Shown piece by piece: positions 8,661 to 17,375 of a DNA stretch of 64,000 bases (position 1 is the first letter of the stretch; each line of letters opens with the position of its first letter). This DNA is from Candidatus Tanganyikabacteria bacterium (lineage in GTDB: Bacteria > Cyanobacteriota > Sericytochromatia > S15B-MN24 > VGJW01), in the NCBI GenBank assembly GCA_016867265.1, contig VGJW01000012.1, forward strand, positions 33,512 through 97,511, read 5' to 3'. The translations under genes were made by a program, and so were the position numbers. The notes under the pieces are model-generated. The model saw nothing but the letters and a program-made list of their open reading frames with translations. It ran no database searches and was not told where the DNA came from.

Positions 8661-10202
8661 GTGGCCAAGAAGCGCAATTTCGTCGGACTCTACATCAGCC
8701 AGCGGCGTATCGAGGCGGCGTACTTCGAGAACGAGGACGATCCGCAGCCCGAGATCACCGTTCAGGCCAGCATCGAGGTGCCCGAGGGCATCATCACCGA
8801 TGAAGGGGATGTCGCCGAGATCGACCAGCTGGCGGACCTCCTCAAGGAGCTTTGGGAAGAGGCCAATCTCAAGGTCTGGAGTGCCGTCGTGGTGTTCCAT
8901 TCCAGCAAGGCCATCGTCCGGCAGTTGCGCCTGCCGCACATGGCGGCATCCGCGTTGCAGCAGACGGTACTTTCCGAGGCAGAGCAGTTCGCGCTGTTCC
9001 GCAAGGAAGATCCGCTGGTCGACTTCTTTGTCTCCGACCAGGAGAGCGACTTTGTCAGCGTGACCTTCGGGGCCGTGTCCTCGGAAGTGGTCAAGGGCTA
9101 CAACGAGGCGTGCACAGCTGCGGGCATCAAACTGCTGTCCTGTGACTTGCCCCAGTTGGCCGGCCAACGCGGCATTGCCTACTGGTTTCCCCCGGAGCTC
9201 GACTACTGGACCGGCCTGATGCTGCTGCCGGGCAAGCTTTTCGTTACCTACTGGAAAGACGCGAACCTCCAGAACATTCGTGAGGTCGCCCTGCCGGAGC
9301 GAGAGCAGATGACGCTCGAAGTCATCGCTCAAGCCCACGTGCCGGATGCCGTACGGCCCATCTCCAACGATCCGGAGTTCTTCGAGGACCCGCACCTGAT
9401 CCTGGGTTGCGACACCGTGCAGGAGGCGCAGGAGCTCGGCCATCACATTGCGATGTCCTTCGGTTTCCTGTCCAAGATCGCGGCGCACGATGAGGAAAAT
9501 GCGCCTGTTCGCGCACCAAGGGAAAGCGAGGGCGAAGGCGAGGGCGAAGGCGATGACGAGTCGTCCGGACCCGTGATCGGCCAGCCCATCACGGTCTCCT
9601 ACCTGGCCGTGGGGGCGGGGCTCTGGAGCAACAAGGGCGCGGTGGCTTCGTTCAACCTGACGAAGTACGCCAGCCGCAAGGCTCTGGCGGGCCCGCTCAA
9701 CATCCAGAGCCTGCAGCGTCTTGCCAAGAACCTGCCCATCGTGCCGATTGCGGGTCTGGTCGTCGGGTTCGTGCTGTCCGGCCTGATCCTGGCGGCATGG
9801 GTCGCCATCCGCGGATCGACCCTGACCAAGCTCGAGACCCAGATTGCCGACTTGCAGAAGGTCGTGGACACCCAAGCCCAGCAGTCGGCCAACCTGAAGC
9901 CCGAGGAGGCGATCGTCAGCGCTTGGATTCCCAACGAGGATTCCAAGCAGTTTGCCGTCGGCTTCGTGGGGCGCCTGCGCGAGGTCACGCCCGAGGATCT
10001 GTGGTACTCCGAGATGGAATACCAGCGCGGGAGGTTTCTGAGCCTGAAGGGTGGTGCGCTCAAGAATGCCTCCTGCCTGTACCTGGTCAAGGAGCTGCAG
10101 GGCCTGAAGCAGGTGTCGACCGTCAACCAGAACAAGCTGATCAAGACCGGCACGCATTACCAGTTCGACTTGGTCGCCAAGCTGGTCCGGAAGAATCCTT
10201 AA
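8661..10202 (+). CDS. PilM-PilN fusion (GspL-like) assembly protein
   Basis: 513 residues from a GTG start three bases after the pseudopilin stop. Residues 1-280 resemble the actin-like fold of PilM/cytoplasmic GspL (FVGLYISQRRIEAAYFEN at the start). An acidic tract made of EGEG repeats (about 288-302) is a linker. A single membrane helix (about 365-390, IAGLVVGFVLSGLILAAW), a short coiled coil and a periplasmic PilN-like ferredoxin-fold segment follow. In type IV pilus systems these are usually two genes, while in type II systems GspL joins them, so this gene has the GspL arrangement. It should couple the cytoplasmic ATPase to the periplasmic alignment proteins. Confidence 0.85.
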   Translation: MAKKRNFVGLYISQRRIEAAYFENEDDPQPEITVQASIEVPEGIITDEGDVAEIDQLADLLKELWEEANLKVWSAVVVFHSSKAIVRQLRLPHMAASALQQTVLSEAEQFALFRKEDPLVDFFVSDQESDFVSVTFGAVSSEVVKGYNEACTAAGIKLLSCDLPQLAGQRGIAYWFPPELDYWTGLMLLPGKLFVTYWKDANLQNIREVALPEREQMTLEVIAQAHVPDAVRPISNDPEFFEDPHLILGCDTVQEAQELGHHIAMSFGFLSKIAAHDEENAPVRAPRESEGEGEGEGDDESSGPVIGQPITVSYLAVGAGLWSNKGAVASFNLTKYASRKALAGPLNIQSLQRLAKNLPIVPIAGLVVGFVLSGLILAAWVAIRGSTLTKLETQIADLQKVVDTQAQQSANLKPEEAIVSAWIPNEDSKQFAVGFVGRLREVTPEDLWYSEMEYQRGRFLSLKGGALKNASCLYLVKELQGLKQVSTVNQNKLIKTGTHYQFDLVAKLVRKNP

Positions 10203-10211
10203 GGTCACCTG

Positions 10212-12029
10212 ATGAATCCGCTTACACGCAACATCCTCTTTGTCGGGGTCATCCTGATCCTGGCGATGCTTGGCGCCGGAATCGTCACGTGGGTGATGCC
10301 GCTCGAGTCCAAGATCTCGGACATGAAAAAGCAAATCGACACCAAGATTGTCGAACGACGTGAGGCGCTCAAGTCGATGCAGTTGATCGAGGCTTCGAGC
10401 AGCGCGCTCAAGAGCCGCATGGCCGAGATGGGCGAGTTCGACCTGCGCAAGGAGGAACAACCTGCCAACGCGCTCGACGGCCGTGCCAACGCGGCGCTCA
10501 TCAAGCTGTCCTCCATCATGGAAGAGGCCTCGCTGTCGGTGCTGGCCATCAGCCCTGTGCCGAAGTCGATGGATGACATCGCGCTGGCGACGGGGTCGCC
10601 TCCGGTCGCCAGCGTCATCAACACCAACTACACGGTCCACGTGCAGGGCAACTACACCTTCATGCTCGAGGCCCTCGCCAAGTTCGACACGCTGCCGCCC
10701 ACCCTCGAGGTCGAGGGCTACCGTTTGAAGTACATCGAAAAGGACGGTCTGGCGGCGCGCTGCGACCTTGAGCTGGACCTCGCCTTCAAATTCCTGACAC
10801 CGCCCTCGACGGGCGCCATCAACCCGTCGGAGCAATCCGGGTTCGACGAGTTGTTCCAGGACATCCGCCAGAAGGCCGAGGAGAAGCAGGGCTGGCTGCC
10901 GGACGATCCGGCCGCGTCTGTCCTGGCGTGGCTGGTACCGCCTGCGATGGCTGCAGAGCAACCCGCAACGAGCCTGCGTCGTCCTCGCGCCGTTGCCCGT
11001 GCGGGCGCTGTCCGGAAGGCCCTTGCCCGAAAGCCTGTCGGTTCGGTGACGGCCGTTGCCGCGAAGGATGGGGAGCGGTTGCGTCCCGTTCAGGTCCATC
11101 GTGTTCGTGAGCGGCTCGTTCCGGTCGAGGCCGGTCCAGTCGTGGCTTTGGCGCCCATCTTGGCTCGTGCCTCGGTGCGTTCGGGCTGGGGCCTGCCGCT
11201 TGGGGCCTTGCCCGGTGCGGCAACCGCGACGGACAGTGCCTCCGGAAGCACCACGGCCTCGGCAAGCGCGCTGCCCGGGGCTGCAGGCAGGGGACTGCCC
11301 GGGGCCAAGGGCAGGACGTTGCCCGGCGGTCTTGCCGCGGCGCCTTCGGGCAGCCGCAAGAAGGATGGTCTCGTCATCGGCAAGGCCGAGCCGTTCTGGC
11401 CGATCATTGAGGCCTCCGACGACGTCGACCTGATCAACGTACCGTCGGCGTCGGCCCCGATGGGCTTCGTCACGCGGCCCGCCGCGCCCATCCTGCCCCC
11501 CAGCCTGCGGGTCAACGGTCAGGCCATCGAAACGCCGACGCCGTCTCCGACGGCAATTCTGGTGGTGGCGACTCCAAAGCCTTTGCCTACCATCCGGCCT
11601 GTCAACACGATTGTCGTCCGCGGCATCGTGATGGTCGGCAGCCAGTCCCGTGCTATCGTTGTCATGGACGGCATGACGCGTCGGGTCAGGGAGGGGGACT
11701 TCGTGGCCGCGGGGATCAAGGTCCGGACGATCGACCGGTCCGGCGTCGTCTTCGACGGACCCGGTGGTGCCGTGCGTCGCGAACTCAGCCGAACGTGGAA
11801 TCCGACATCGTCAGGTAGTGATACCCAGGGTGGCCTCCAGATGCCGGGTGCCCGGGCGGGGACGCTGCCCGTTGCGGGTGCTGGCGCCGGGCTAGCACCG
11901 GGGGTCGCCTTGCCGCAGGGCGGACAGTTGCCCGTGATGCCCCTCGGGTTGCCTAATCCGGCTCAGTTGCTCCCCGGCGCGGTCAGTCAGCCTCCGCCGC
12001 TGCCGGTGCCGCAGAATCCGGGCGGATGA
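10212..12029 (+). CDS. PilO-like protein fused to a PilP/GspC-like C-terminal domain
   Basis: 605 residues. The N-terminus has one membrane helix (ILFVGVILILAMLGAGIVTWV), a coiled coil and a PilO/GspM-type ferredoxin-like region (about 60-200). A long Ala/Pro/Gly-rich linker of about 240 residues follows. The C-terminal part (about 460-525: IVVRGIVMVGSQSRAIVVMDG, then VREGDFVAAGIKVRTID) has the beta-strand pattern of the PilP/GspC homology region, which binds the secretin N0 domain. The tail is again Pro/Gly-rich. AAGG lies eight bases before the ATG. With the upstream PilM-PilN fusion, all four alignment-complex parts are in two genes. The PilP assignment rests on pattern and position. Confidence 0.78.
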   Translation: MNPLTRNILFVGVILILAMLGAGIVTWVMPLESKISDMKKQIDTKIVERREALKSMQLIEASSSALKSRMAEMGEFDLRKEEQPANALDGRANAALIKLSSIMEEASLSVLAISPVPKSMDDIALATGSPPVASVINTNYTVHVQGNYTFMLEALAKFDTLPPTLEVEGYRLKYIEKDGLAARCDLELDLAFKFLTPPSTGAINPSEQSGFDELFQDIRQKAEEKQGWLPDDPAASVLAWLVPPAMAAEQPATSLRRPRAVARAGAVRKALARKPVGSVTAVAAKDGERLRPVQVHRVRERLVPVEAGPVVALAPILARASVRSGWGLPLGALPGAATATDSASGSTTASASALPGAAGRGLPGAKGRTLPGGLAAAPSGSRKKDGLVIGKAEPFWPIIEASDDVDLINVPSASAPMGFVTRPAAPILPPSLRVNGQAIETPTPSPTAILVVATPKPLPTIRPVNTIVVRGIVMVGSQSRAIVVMDGMTRRVREGDFVAAGIKVRTIDRSGVVFDGPGGAVRRELSRTWNPTSSGSDTQGGLQMPGARAGTLPVAGAGAGLAPGVALPQGGQLPVMPLGLPNPAQLLPGAVSQPPPLPVPQNPGG

Positions 12030-12078
12030 CGCGTCACCCGTTGTCTTTCGGGTTGATCCGGGGAACATAGAATCAGGC

Positions 12079-14211
12079 ATGCAGACGCAGAATCCCATGA
12101 CGGGGCCACCCGGTCCGCCGAGGCCTCCTCAGGTTCCGGGAACCGCACCGCTGCAGGGTGTTCCCGGGGCCGTGGTCAGGCCGCCGGCTGCTCCGCCACC
12201 CGGGGCACCACGTCCCGCGGGGCCTCCGCCCGGTTTTCCCCAAGGACCTCAAGGACGTCCGCCTGCCGGTCCACCGCCGGGTTGGTCCGGTCCGCCGCCG
12301 GGCGCAGCCCCGCAGGCTGCGTCTCCTGCCGCAGCCCCGCAGGCTGCGCCTCCTGCCGCTGCCCCACAGGCCGCTCCGGGATGGGGTGGAGCGCCGCCTC
12401 CCGCAAAGCCTTCCGGCTTCGGTCCCCCGTCGCCGGCAGCCCCCAAGCCAAGTGGTTTCGGGCCTCCGACGGCCGCGTTCGGCAAGCCGCCCGCTCAGGC
12501 GGCCGCTGCGTCCGATGGTGCGCTGAAGCGCCTGAAGCTGGGTGAATGGATGGTCATGCTCGGCCTCCAACCTCAGGACAAGGTCAATGAGATCATCACG
12601 GCCCAGCAGGGTACGGGACGCAAGATCGGCGAGTTGTTCGTCCAACGGGACATGATCAGCGAGAAGGATCTCGAGGACCTCCTGATACTTCAGGATTTGC
12701 TGGGCAACCACGCTTCCATCTCCCAGATCACGATCGAGCCCAAGCTGATGCAGATGGTGCCGGCGCAGTTTGCCAAGCAGAACGGCGTCATTCCCTTCGG
12801 CAAGATCGGGCGTCGCCTTGTCGTGGGCATGAGCCGTCCTGACGATGTCAAGACCTTGGACAGCTTGTCGTTGCTGACGGGCTTCCTTGTCGTGCCCGTC
12901 GTCCTGAGCGATCAACGCATAAAGGAAGGCTTGTCGCATCTCTTCGAGAAGAAGTCCGAGACCTCGAACCAAGATGCCATCGCCAGGGCCGTCAAGTCTG
13001 CGGGCAAGGAAGACGCCCTGTTGGCCGCTGCGCGCAAGATCGAGGACTTGGGCGCGACCAATTCGGAGTCGGATGCGCCGATCATCGAGTTGGTCAACTC
13101 GATCCTGAACGACAGTATCGAGTCCGGGACGTCGGATATTCACCTGGAGGCCCGTGAGAACTACCTTGAGGTTCGTTTCCGCATGGACGGCGTGCTCACC
13201 AAGGTCCTCGAGGTCCCCAAGTCCATCGAGATGTCTGTCTGCACCCGCTTCATGGTGTTGTCGAACATGAACATCACCGAGAAGCGCCGCCCGCAAGACG
13301 GCCGCTTCTCGGTCAAGTCGCGGGCGGGAGACAAGATCGACTTCCGTGTCTCGATGATTTCGACGCACTTCGGCATGAAGCTGTGCTTGCGCTTGCTGCG
13401 TCCCATGAACATGAATCGCAGCCTGACGGAACTGGGCTTCGATCCGGATGACGTCGCCAAGTACCAACGCCTGCTGCACGCGCCGTCGGGCATCGTCCTC
13501 GTCACCGGACCCACCGGCTCGGGCAAGTCCTCGACCTTGTATGCCAGTCTCGGCATGATGAGCAAGGACACCGAATCCGTCATCACCATCGAAGACCCTG
13601 TGGAGTTCCCCTGCGATGGGATCAGCCAGATCCAGGTCAACGCCAAGATTGACCTGACGTTTGCGACAGCGCTCAGGACCATCCTGCGTCAGGATCCCGA
13701 CGTGATCATGGTGGGTGAAATCCGCGACCATGAGACATGCGAAGCAGCCGTGCACGCCGCCATGACGGGTCACTTGGTGTTGTCCACCCTGCACACGAAC
13801 GACGCCGTGCAGACCATCAACCGTCTGATCGAGATGGGTGTGCCGCCCTACATGGTGTCTTCCACGGTCACGGGCGTTGTCGCCCAGCGCCTGCTGCGTC
13901 GTGTCTGCCTCAAGTGCAAGGTCGAGTACCAGGCAACCCCGGAGGAGCGCGAGTTCCTGGGCTTGGCCGACGGCGAGCCTTGTACCTTGGCCAAGGGCGA
14001 GGGTTGCGAACATTGCAAGCAGACGGGCTTCAAGGGGCAGTTGGCGATCTTCGAGATCTTCATCATGTCCAAGCGGCTCCAGACGCTCATCAACAATGGT
14101 GACTCCGTTCTGTCCATCACCGAGGTAGCCAAGGCCGAAGGCATGACCACGCTGATGGATGTCCATCACCGAGGTAGCCAAGGCCGAAGGCATGACCACG
14201 CTGATGGATGA
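12079..14211 (+). CDS. gspE: Assembly ATPase GspE/PilB, C-terminus altered by frameshift
   Basis: 710 residues. The first 145 are Pro/Ala/Gly-rich and repetitive, which is unusual for the family. Then come the GspE N1E domain (about 150-290), the N2 region and the ATPase core with Walker A GPTGSGKSS (about 475-483), Asp box TIEDPVEF, Walker B-like DPDVIMVGEIRD, His box HLVLSTLHTNDA and a zinc-type CxxC...CxxC module (about 610-645). A 49-bp tandem duplication at 14111-14208 shifts the frame, so the last natural residues are replaced by HHRGSQGRRHDHADG. Without it the frame would end at 14287 with a normal GspE tail (GVTTVSEVQRI). The catalytic parts are intact, so it may still work. It powers pseudopilus assembly. 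Confidence 0.94.
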   Translation: MQTQNPMTGPPGPPRPPQVPGTAPLQGVPGAVVRPPAAPPPGAPRPAGPPPGFPQGPQGRPPAGPPPGWSGPPPGAAPQAASPAAAPQAAPPAAAPQAAPGWGGAPPPAKPSGFGPPSPAAPKPSGFGPPTAAFGKPPAQAAAASDGALKRLKLGEWMVMLGLQPQDKVNEIITAQQGTGRKIGELFVQRDMISEKDLEDLLILQDLLGNHASISQITIEPKLMQMVPAQFAKQNGVIPFGKIGRRLVVGMSRPDDVKTLDSLSLLTGFLVVPVVLSDQRIKEGLSHLFEKKSETSNQDAIARAVKSAGKEDALLAAARKIEDLGATNSESDAPIIELVNSILNDSIESGTSDIHLEARENYLEVRFRMDGVLTKVLEVPKSIEMSVCTRFMVLSNMNITEKRRPQDGRFSVKSRAGDKIDFRVSMISTHFGMKLCLRLLRPMNMNRSLTELGFDPDDVAKYQRLLHAPSGIVLVTGPTGSGKSSTLYASLGMMSKDTESVITIEDPVEFPCDGISQIQVNAKIDLTFATALRTILRQDPDVIMVGEIRDHETCEAAVHAAMTGHLVLSTLHTNDAVQTINRLIEMGVPPYMVSSTVTGVVAQRLLRRVCLKCKVEYQATPEEREFLGLADGEPCTLAKGEGCEHCKQTGFKGQLAIFEIFIMSKRLQTLINNGDSVLSITEVAKAEGMTTLMDVHHRGSQGRRHDHADG
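12304..12378 (+). repeat. 27-bp tandem repeat encoding a Pro/Ala tract in the ATPase N-terminus
   Basis: About 2.7 units starting at 12304, 12331 and 12358, each beginning GCAGCCCC or the near-identical GCTGCCCC, encode APQAA(S/P)PAA repeats. The array lies in the disordered N-terminal extension of the GspE-like protein. The repeat number is likely to vary by slippage without changing the frame. Confidence 0.75.
14111..14208 (+). repeat. gspE: 49-bp perfect tandem duplication inside gspE
   Basis: Bases 14111-14159 are repeated exactly at 14160-14208. Since 49 is not a multiple of three, the duplication shifts the reading frame of gspE near its 3' end. Removing one copy restores a typical GspE C-terminus ending at 14287. 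It is either a genuine recent duplication, a reversible phase-variation site, or an assembly error. Confidence 0.95.
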
Positions 14212-14321
14212 CGGCAAGCGTAAGGCTCTGAAGGGGGTGACCACCGTCTCCGAAGTGCAGCGCATCTGCGGCCTTGGCGAGATCTGATCCCCTTGGCGTC
14301 CGGGCAGCGGCGTCGTGGATT

Positions 14322-15262
14322 ATGACGCGAACGTCCTTGGTTCGGCTTGATGATGGGGCGCTGGTCAAGCTGGTCCGGCGCTGGCTGGTCGAAGGCCCCC
14401 CCGGTCCGCCAAACTGGGGCGACGGGTGGCACTGGCGTGGTTCCGATGCCGATACGGCCATGTTCGTCGTCGTCCTCGACACGCTGAACCATTGCTTCTG
14501 GCCGGGCACTCCCAGATGGTCGGTCACGGGGCCCGATGGCCAGGCGGTCAATGGCTACAGGGCCTTGTCGCTGACCTTGTCGCGGCTCGCACGCGAGGGC
14601 AGGCGTGACTTGCTCGAGGCGAATCGGCTGGCCTCCATCGCTGCCGGAGACCTTGCCGCCTTGCTTGGTGGCACGGGTGAGTTGCCGTGGCTCGAAGAGC
14701 GTGCGGCCCATCTGCGGGATCTGGGCAGGTGGTTGCGGGACGACTGGAACGGACAGTTCCTGAGGGTGTTGGAAGAAGCCGAGGGTTCTGGCGTGGCCTT
14801 GGCGCGCACCGTGCTCGAAGCCCTGCCCTCCTTCCGCGACGTGCCTGTCTGGCAGGGCAGGCAACTGCCCATGCTCAAGCGATTGCAAATCCTGGTTGCC
14901 GACCTCGCTGCTGCTTTCGGTGGTCGCGGGCCTGCCGCAGGCCTGCCGCTTTCACCGACCTCGACGCCTTGACGGCCTTCGCGGACTACAAGGTGCCCCA
15001 GGTCCTCGAGGCTCTAGGCGTCCTCGACTACGCCGCTCCCTTGAAGGCATGCTTGCGCTCGGGGGAAGAAGTGCCCTGGGGCTGCGAGGCCGAACTTGCC
15101 ATCCGGGCCGGTACCGTCGTGGCCGTGGAGGCTCTGACGGATGCCCTGGTCCTTGCGGGCGTGCCCGCTCGACCGATGGATGTCGATGTCCATCTCTGGA
15201 CCATGGGCCAAGAGATGGCGATGCCGCTGCCTTACCACCGCACGCGCACTTGGTTTTATTAG
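14322..15262 (+). pseudogene. qng1: Queuosine 5'-phosphate N-glycosylase/hydrolase (Qng1, DUF2419), frameshifted
   Basis: Two overlapping frames together make one Qng1 protein of about 310 residues. The first frame (14322 to about 14930) holds the DTLNHCFWP segment characteristic of the family and the WLEERAAHLRDLGRWL region. The second (about 14945-15262) holds FTDLDALTAFADYKVPQVL, LAIRAGTVVAVEAL and the final DVDVHLWTMGQ, all typical. The frame changes within 14925-14955, where CCTGCCG occurs twice ten bases apart, pointing to slippage. The enzyme releases queuine from queuosine monophosphate for salvage into tRNA. As written the product would be truncated at 14972; a sequencing error is possible because both halves are well preserved. 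Confidence 0.88.
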
Positions 15263-15288
15263 ACAGAACTTCTCTTGGTTGGCTGAAA

Positions 15289-15317
15289 TTGCAACACGTC
15301 TGAAAAGTGTCTAGCCT
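15289..15317 (+). promoter_or_regulatory. Candidate promoter for exbB-exbD-tonB-receptor operon
   Basis: The 110-bp gap before exbB is clearly AT-richer than its surroundings. TTGCAA (15289-15294) and TAGCCT (15312-15317) are spaced by 17 bases, a weak sigma-70-like pair. A TAATTT lies just downstream as an alternative -10. I do not see a convincing Fur box. Low confidence, based on composition and position. Confidence 0.3.
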
Positions 15318-15372
15318 AATTTAGTTTTACTGTTGTCCTGCTTATGCCCACGTGCAAGGAGTGTCCCGTCCA

Positions 15373-16041
15373 ATGGACCTGAAGAAGGCCTTCGAGGCCC
15401 TGGGGGCGGGTGGTGGCGAATGGGTCCTTTGGGTCCTGGTCGCCCTGTCCATCCTCTCCATCGCCATCGTCCTCGATCGTGTCTGGTACTTCTGGTCCAA
15501 CCGCGAGCAAACCGAGGTCGTGATGGGCCAGGGCATGGGCGCTCTGGCGACCGGTCAGTGGTCCATGCCGTCGGTCTCCGGCAGGGGGCCTGTCGGCCGC
15601 ATGTTCCGCCTGTCCGGCGAGGATTGGGCCCTTGGTTCGGAGCGTCTGCGGGCCCGGTTGGTGGCCCAGCGCCTCCAGGAACGGGCGGCCGCCGAGCGGG
15701 GTCTGGTACTGCTGGGTACCCTCGGCAACAACGCGCCGTTCATCGGACTTTTTGGCACTGTCCTCGGCATCATCAAGTCCTTCCGGGACCTTGGCACGGC
15801 ATCCACGCAGGGTCCTGCGGTCGTCATGGCGGGCTTGTCCGAAGCCTTGGTCGCCACGGCCGTCGGCATTCTTGTCGCCATCCCTGCCGTCATTGCCTAC
15901 AACCTCGTCAACCGTCGTATCCGGGTCATGGACTACCGCCTTGAGGAAGCATCCGAGGCTGTCGTGGCCCTGGCTCGCGCCACCATGGGTGAGGCACGGG
16001 GCGTCGCGTCCGAGGAGGCCGGCCGTGCAAGGGGCGCGTGA
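15373..16041 (+). CDS. exbB: ExbB/TolQ/MotA-family proton channel protein
   Basis: 222 residues with three membrane helices: WVLWVLVALSILSIAIVLDRVWY near the N-terminus (broken by charged ends), GNNAPFIGLFGTVLGIIKSF (about 120-140) and LVATAVGILVAIPAVIAYN (about 160-180). The conserved GLFGTVLGI and the A-T-A-x-G-I-L-V-A-I-P core of ExbB are both present. An AAGGAG lies 11 bases before the ATG at 15373. It forms the stator with ExbD that uses the proton gradient to energise TonB. The next gene starts inside its last codons. The downstream exbD, tonB and receptor make TonB transport more likely than Tol function. Confidence 0.93.
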   Translation: MDLKKAFEALGAGGGEWVLWVLVALSILSIAIVLDRVWYFWSNREQTEVVMGQGMGALATGQWSMPSVSGRGPVGRMFRLSGEDWALGSERLRARLVAQRLQERAAAERGLVLLGTLGNNAPFIGLFGTVLGIIKSFRDLGTASTQGPAVVMAGLSEALVATAVGILVAIPAVIAYNLVNRRIRVMDYRLEEASEAVVALARATMGEARGVASEEAGRARGA

Positions 16042-16423
16042 CGAAGACGCCATCGTCGACATCAATGTGACGCCCCTCGTGGACATCACGCTGGTGCTCC
16101 TGATCATCTTCCTGGCGACGAGTTACCTGATCGCGCAGCAGTCGCTCAAGGTCGAGTTGCCCAAGGCCAGTCGGACGCAAGCCATCGAAGCTCGCACCGT
16201 GGCCATCATGGTCAAGGACTCGGGCGAAATAGTGATGGACGGCAAGGTGGTCTCGACCGAGATCCTGCGGGAGGATCTCGAGGTCCTGAAGCAGCGTCGT
16301 CCGGACCTGCAGGTCGTGGTCGGAGCCGATGCCGCCGTGCCTCATGGCCGCGTGGTTGACGTCATGGATGCCGCACGCGTCGCCGGAGTCGAGAAGATTG
16401 CCTTCGCCGTCGACCGACGCTGA
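16025..16423 (+). CDS. exbD: ExbD/TolR-family biopolymer transport protein
   Basis: 132 residues from a GTG start with GAGGAGG six bases upstream, overlapping the exbB end by 17 bases. The N-terminus has DINVTPLVDITLVLLIIFL, the single ExbD helix with its essential Asp, followed by a periplasmic domain ending PHGRVVDVMDAARVAGVEKIAF, typical of the family (broken here only for length). It works with ExbB as proton-driven stator for TonB. Confidence 0.93.
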   Translation: MQGARDEDAIVDINVTPLVDITLVLLIIFLATSYLIAQQSLKVELPKASRTQAIEARTVAIMVKDSGEIVMDGKVVSTEILREDLEVLKQRRPDLQVVVGADAAVPHGRVVDVMDAARVAGVEKIAFAVDRR

Positions 16424-17375
16424 GCGTCAACCCGCGCCAGCGACGCCGGCGTGGCGGCCGGCGGGGCCGCAGCGGCAGGGCCGTTTGGGCCGCGTCGTCG
16501 TGGTTTCGGTTGTCGTTCACGTCCTGCTGGCGTGGTTCCTGACCCAGGTCGAGTTCGGTCGGCAGCTCGTCCAGAAAGTCGTGAGCGTGAGCCTCGTCGA
16601 GCGCAAGCGTCCGCCCAAGCCGCCTCCGCCCAAGCCCAAGGTCCGGCGCGCGCCGCCCAAGGCGCAGCCCAAGGTGCCTCCGCAGGCACGCCCTCAGACA
16701 GCCCTCGCACCAGGCTCCGCCGGTTCTGCAGGCGTCGGCATCACCGACGACGGCGGCCAGACGGGCACGGTTGAAGTCCCCGTCGGGGCTGGTCTGGACC
16801 AGCCGGCGACGCCGAGCGCACCGCCCCCCTTGGTCATCGATGCCGGGGATGGCGAGGGTGTCGCCGCTGTCAGTCGCCAACCCGAAGCCATAGGTGGCTT
16901 GCGCATCGCGTATCCGGAAGTGGCCCGGATCGGCGGTCTGCAGGGTGAAGCCGAGGTGCAGGCCTATGTGGATGCTTCCGGCTTCGTTCGGGTTGCGACA
17001 TTGCGTCGGGCGTCGACTGCCCTGTTCGGCCGGGCCGCCGTCGAGGCGGTGCGCCAGAGCCGCTTCCTGCCGGCGTTGCGGTTGGGTGTTCCGGTAGCGG
17101 CGACCATCCGGGTTCCGGTGCGGTTCACCTTGAATGCAGCGAGGGTGCTTGAGGCCACGGCCAGCCTCGTCGTCGAGGGGGATGACCGGGATGCCGATGA
17201 GGCATCGGTGTCAGGAGTGGCGACAGCTGATGCCGAAGCAGGGCTTGCGGGGACGATGCCTCCGGCGAGCTCCGAGGCGTCCGGTTCGGTATCGCTGCAG
17301 GCCTTTCCGGAAGCCTCGGCCTCCGTGGTCCCGACGACTCCCGGGGCGACTGCCTCCATCGAGGTGACGCCATGA
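16368..17375 (+). CDS. tonB: TonB-family energy transducer
   Basis: 335 residues if started at the ATG at 16368, overlapping exbD by 56 bases. No good start exists between the exbD stop and the membrane helix, so the true start is uncertain; an in-frame TTG near 16486 is an alternative. The order is a single membrane helix (RVVVVSVVVHVLLAWFL), a Lys/Pro-rich periplasm-spanning tract (RPPKPPPPKPKVRRAPPK), then a TonB C-terminal domain (IAYPEVARIGGLQGEAEV...VEAVRQSRFLPAL). A 75-residue Ala/Ser/Glu-rich extension follows the TonB domain, longer than usual. Its stop overlaps the receptor start (ATGA). Confidence 0.9.
   Translation: MPHASPESRRLPSPSTDAERQPAPATPAWRPAGPQRQGRLGRVVVVSVVVHVLLAWFLTQVEFGRQLVQKVVSVSLVERKRPPKPPPPKPKVRRAPPKAQPKVPPQARPQTALAPGSAGSAGVGITDDGGQTGTVEVPVGAGLDQPATPSAPPPLVIDAGDGEGVAAVSRQPEAIGGLRIAYPEVARIGGLQGEAEVQAYVDASGFVRVATLRRASTALFGRAAVEAVRQSRFLPALRLGVPVAATIRVPVRFTLNAARVLEATASLVVEGDDRDADEASVSGVATADAEAGLAGTMPPASSEASGSVSLQAFPEASASVVPTTPGATASIEVTP

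Noticed and set aside
8304..11099. Very long open frame (931 codons) on the minus strand opposite the PilMN and PilOP genes
   Set aside because: It is a shadow of the two plus-strand genes: Arg/Gln/His/Leu-rich, without domain character, and the plus-strand proteins have clear domains and ribosome binding sites.
12073..14265. 730-codon frame antisense to gspE
   Set aside because: Composition is typical of a GC-rich antisense frame; the sense frame has Walker and Asp-box motifs.
15263..15372. Fur box before exbB
   Set aside because: The region is AT-rich, but I could not find a convincing 19-bp Fur-type inverted repeat; only a weak promoter is listed.
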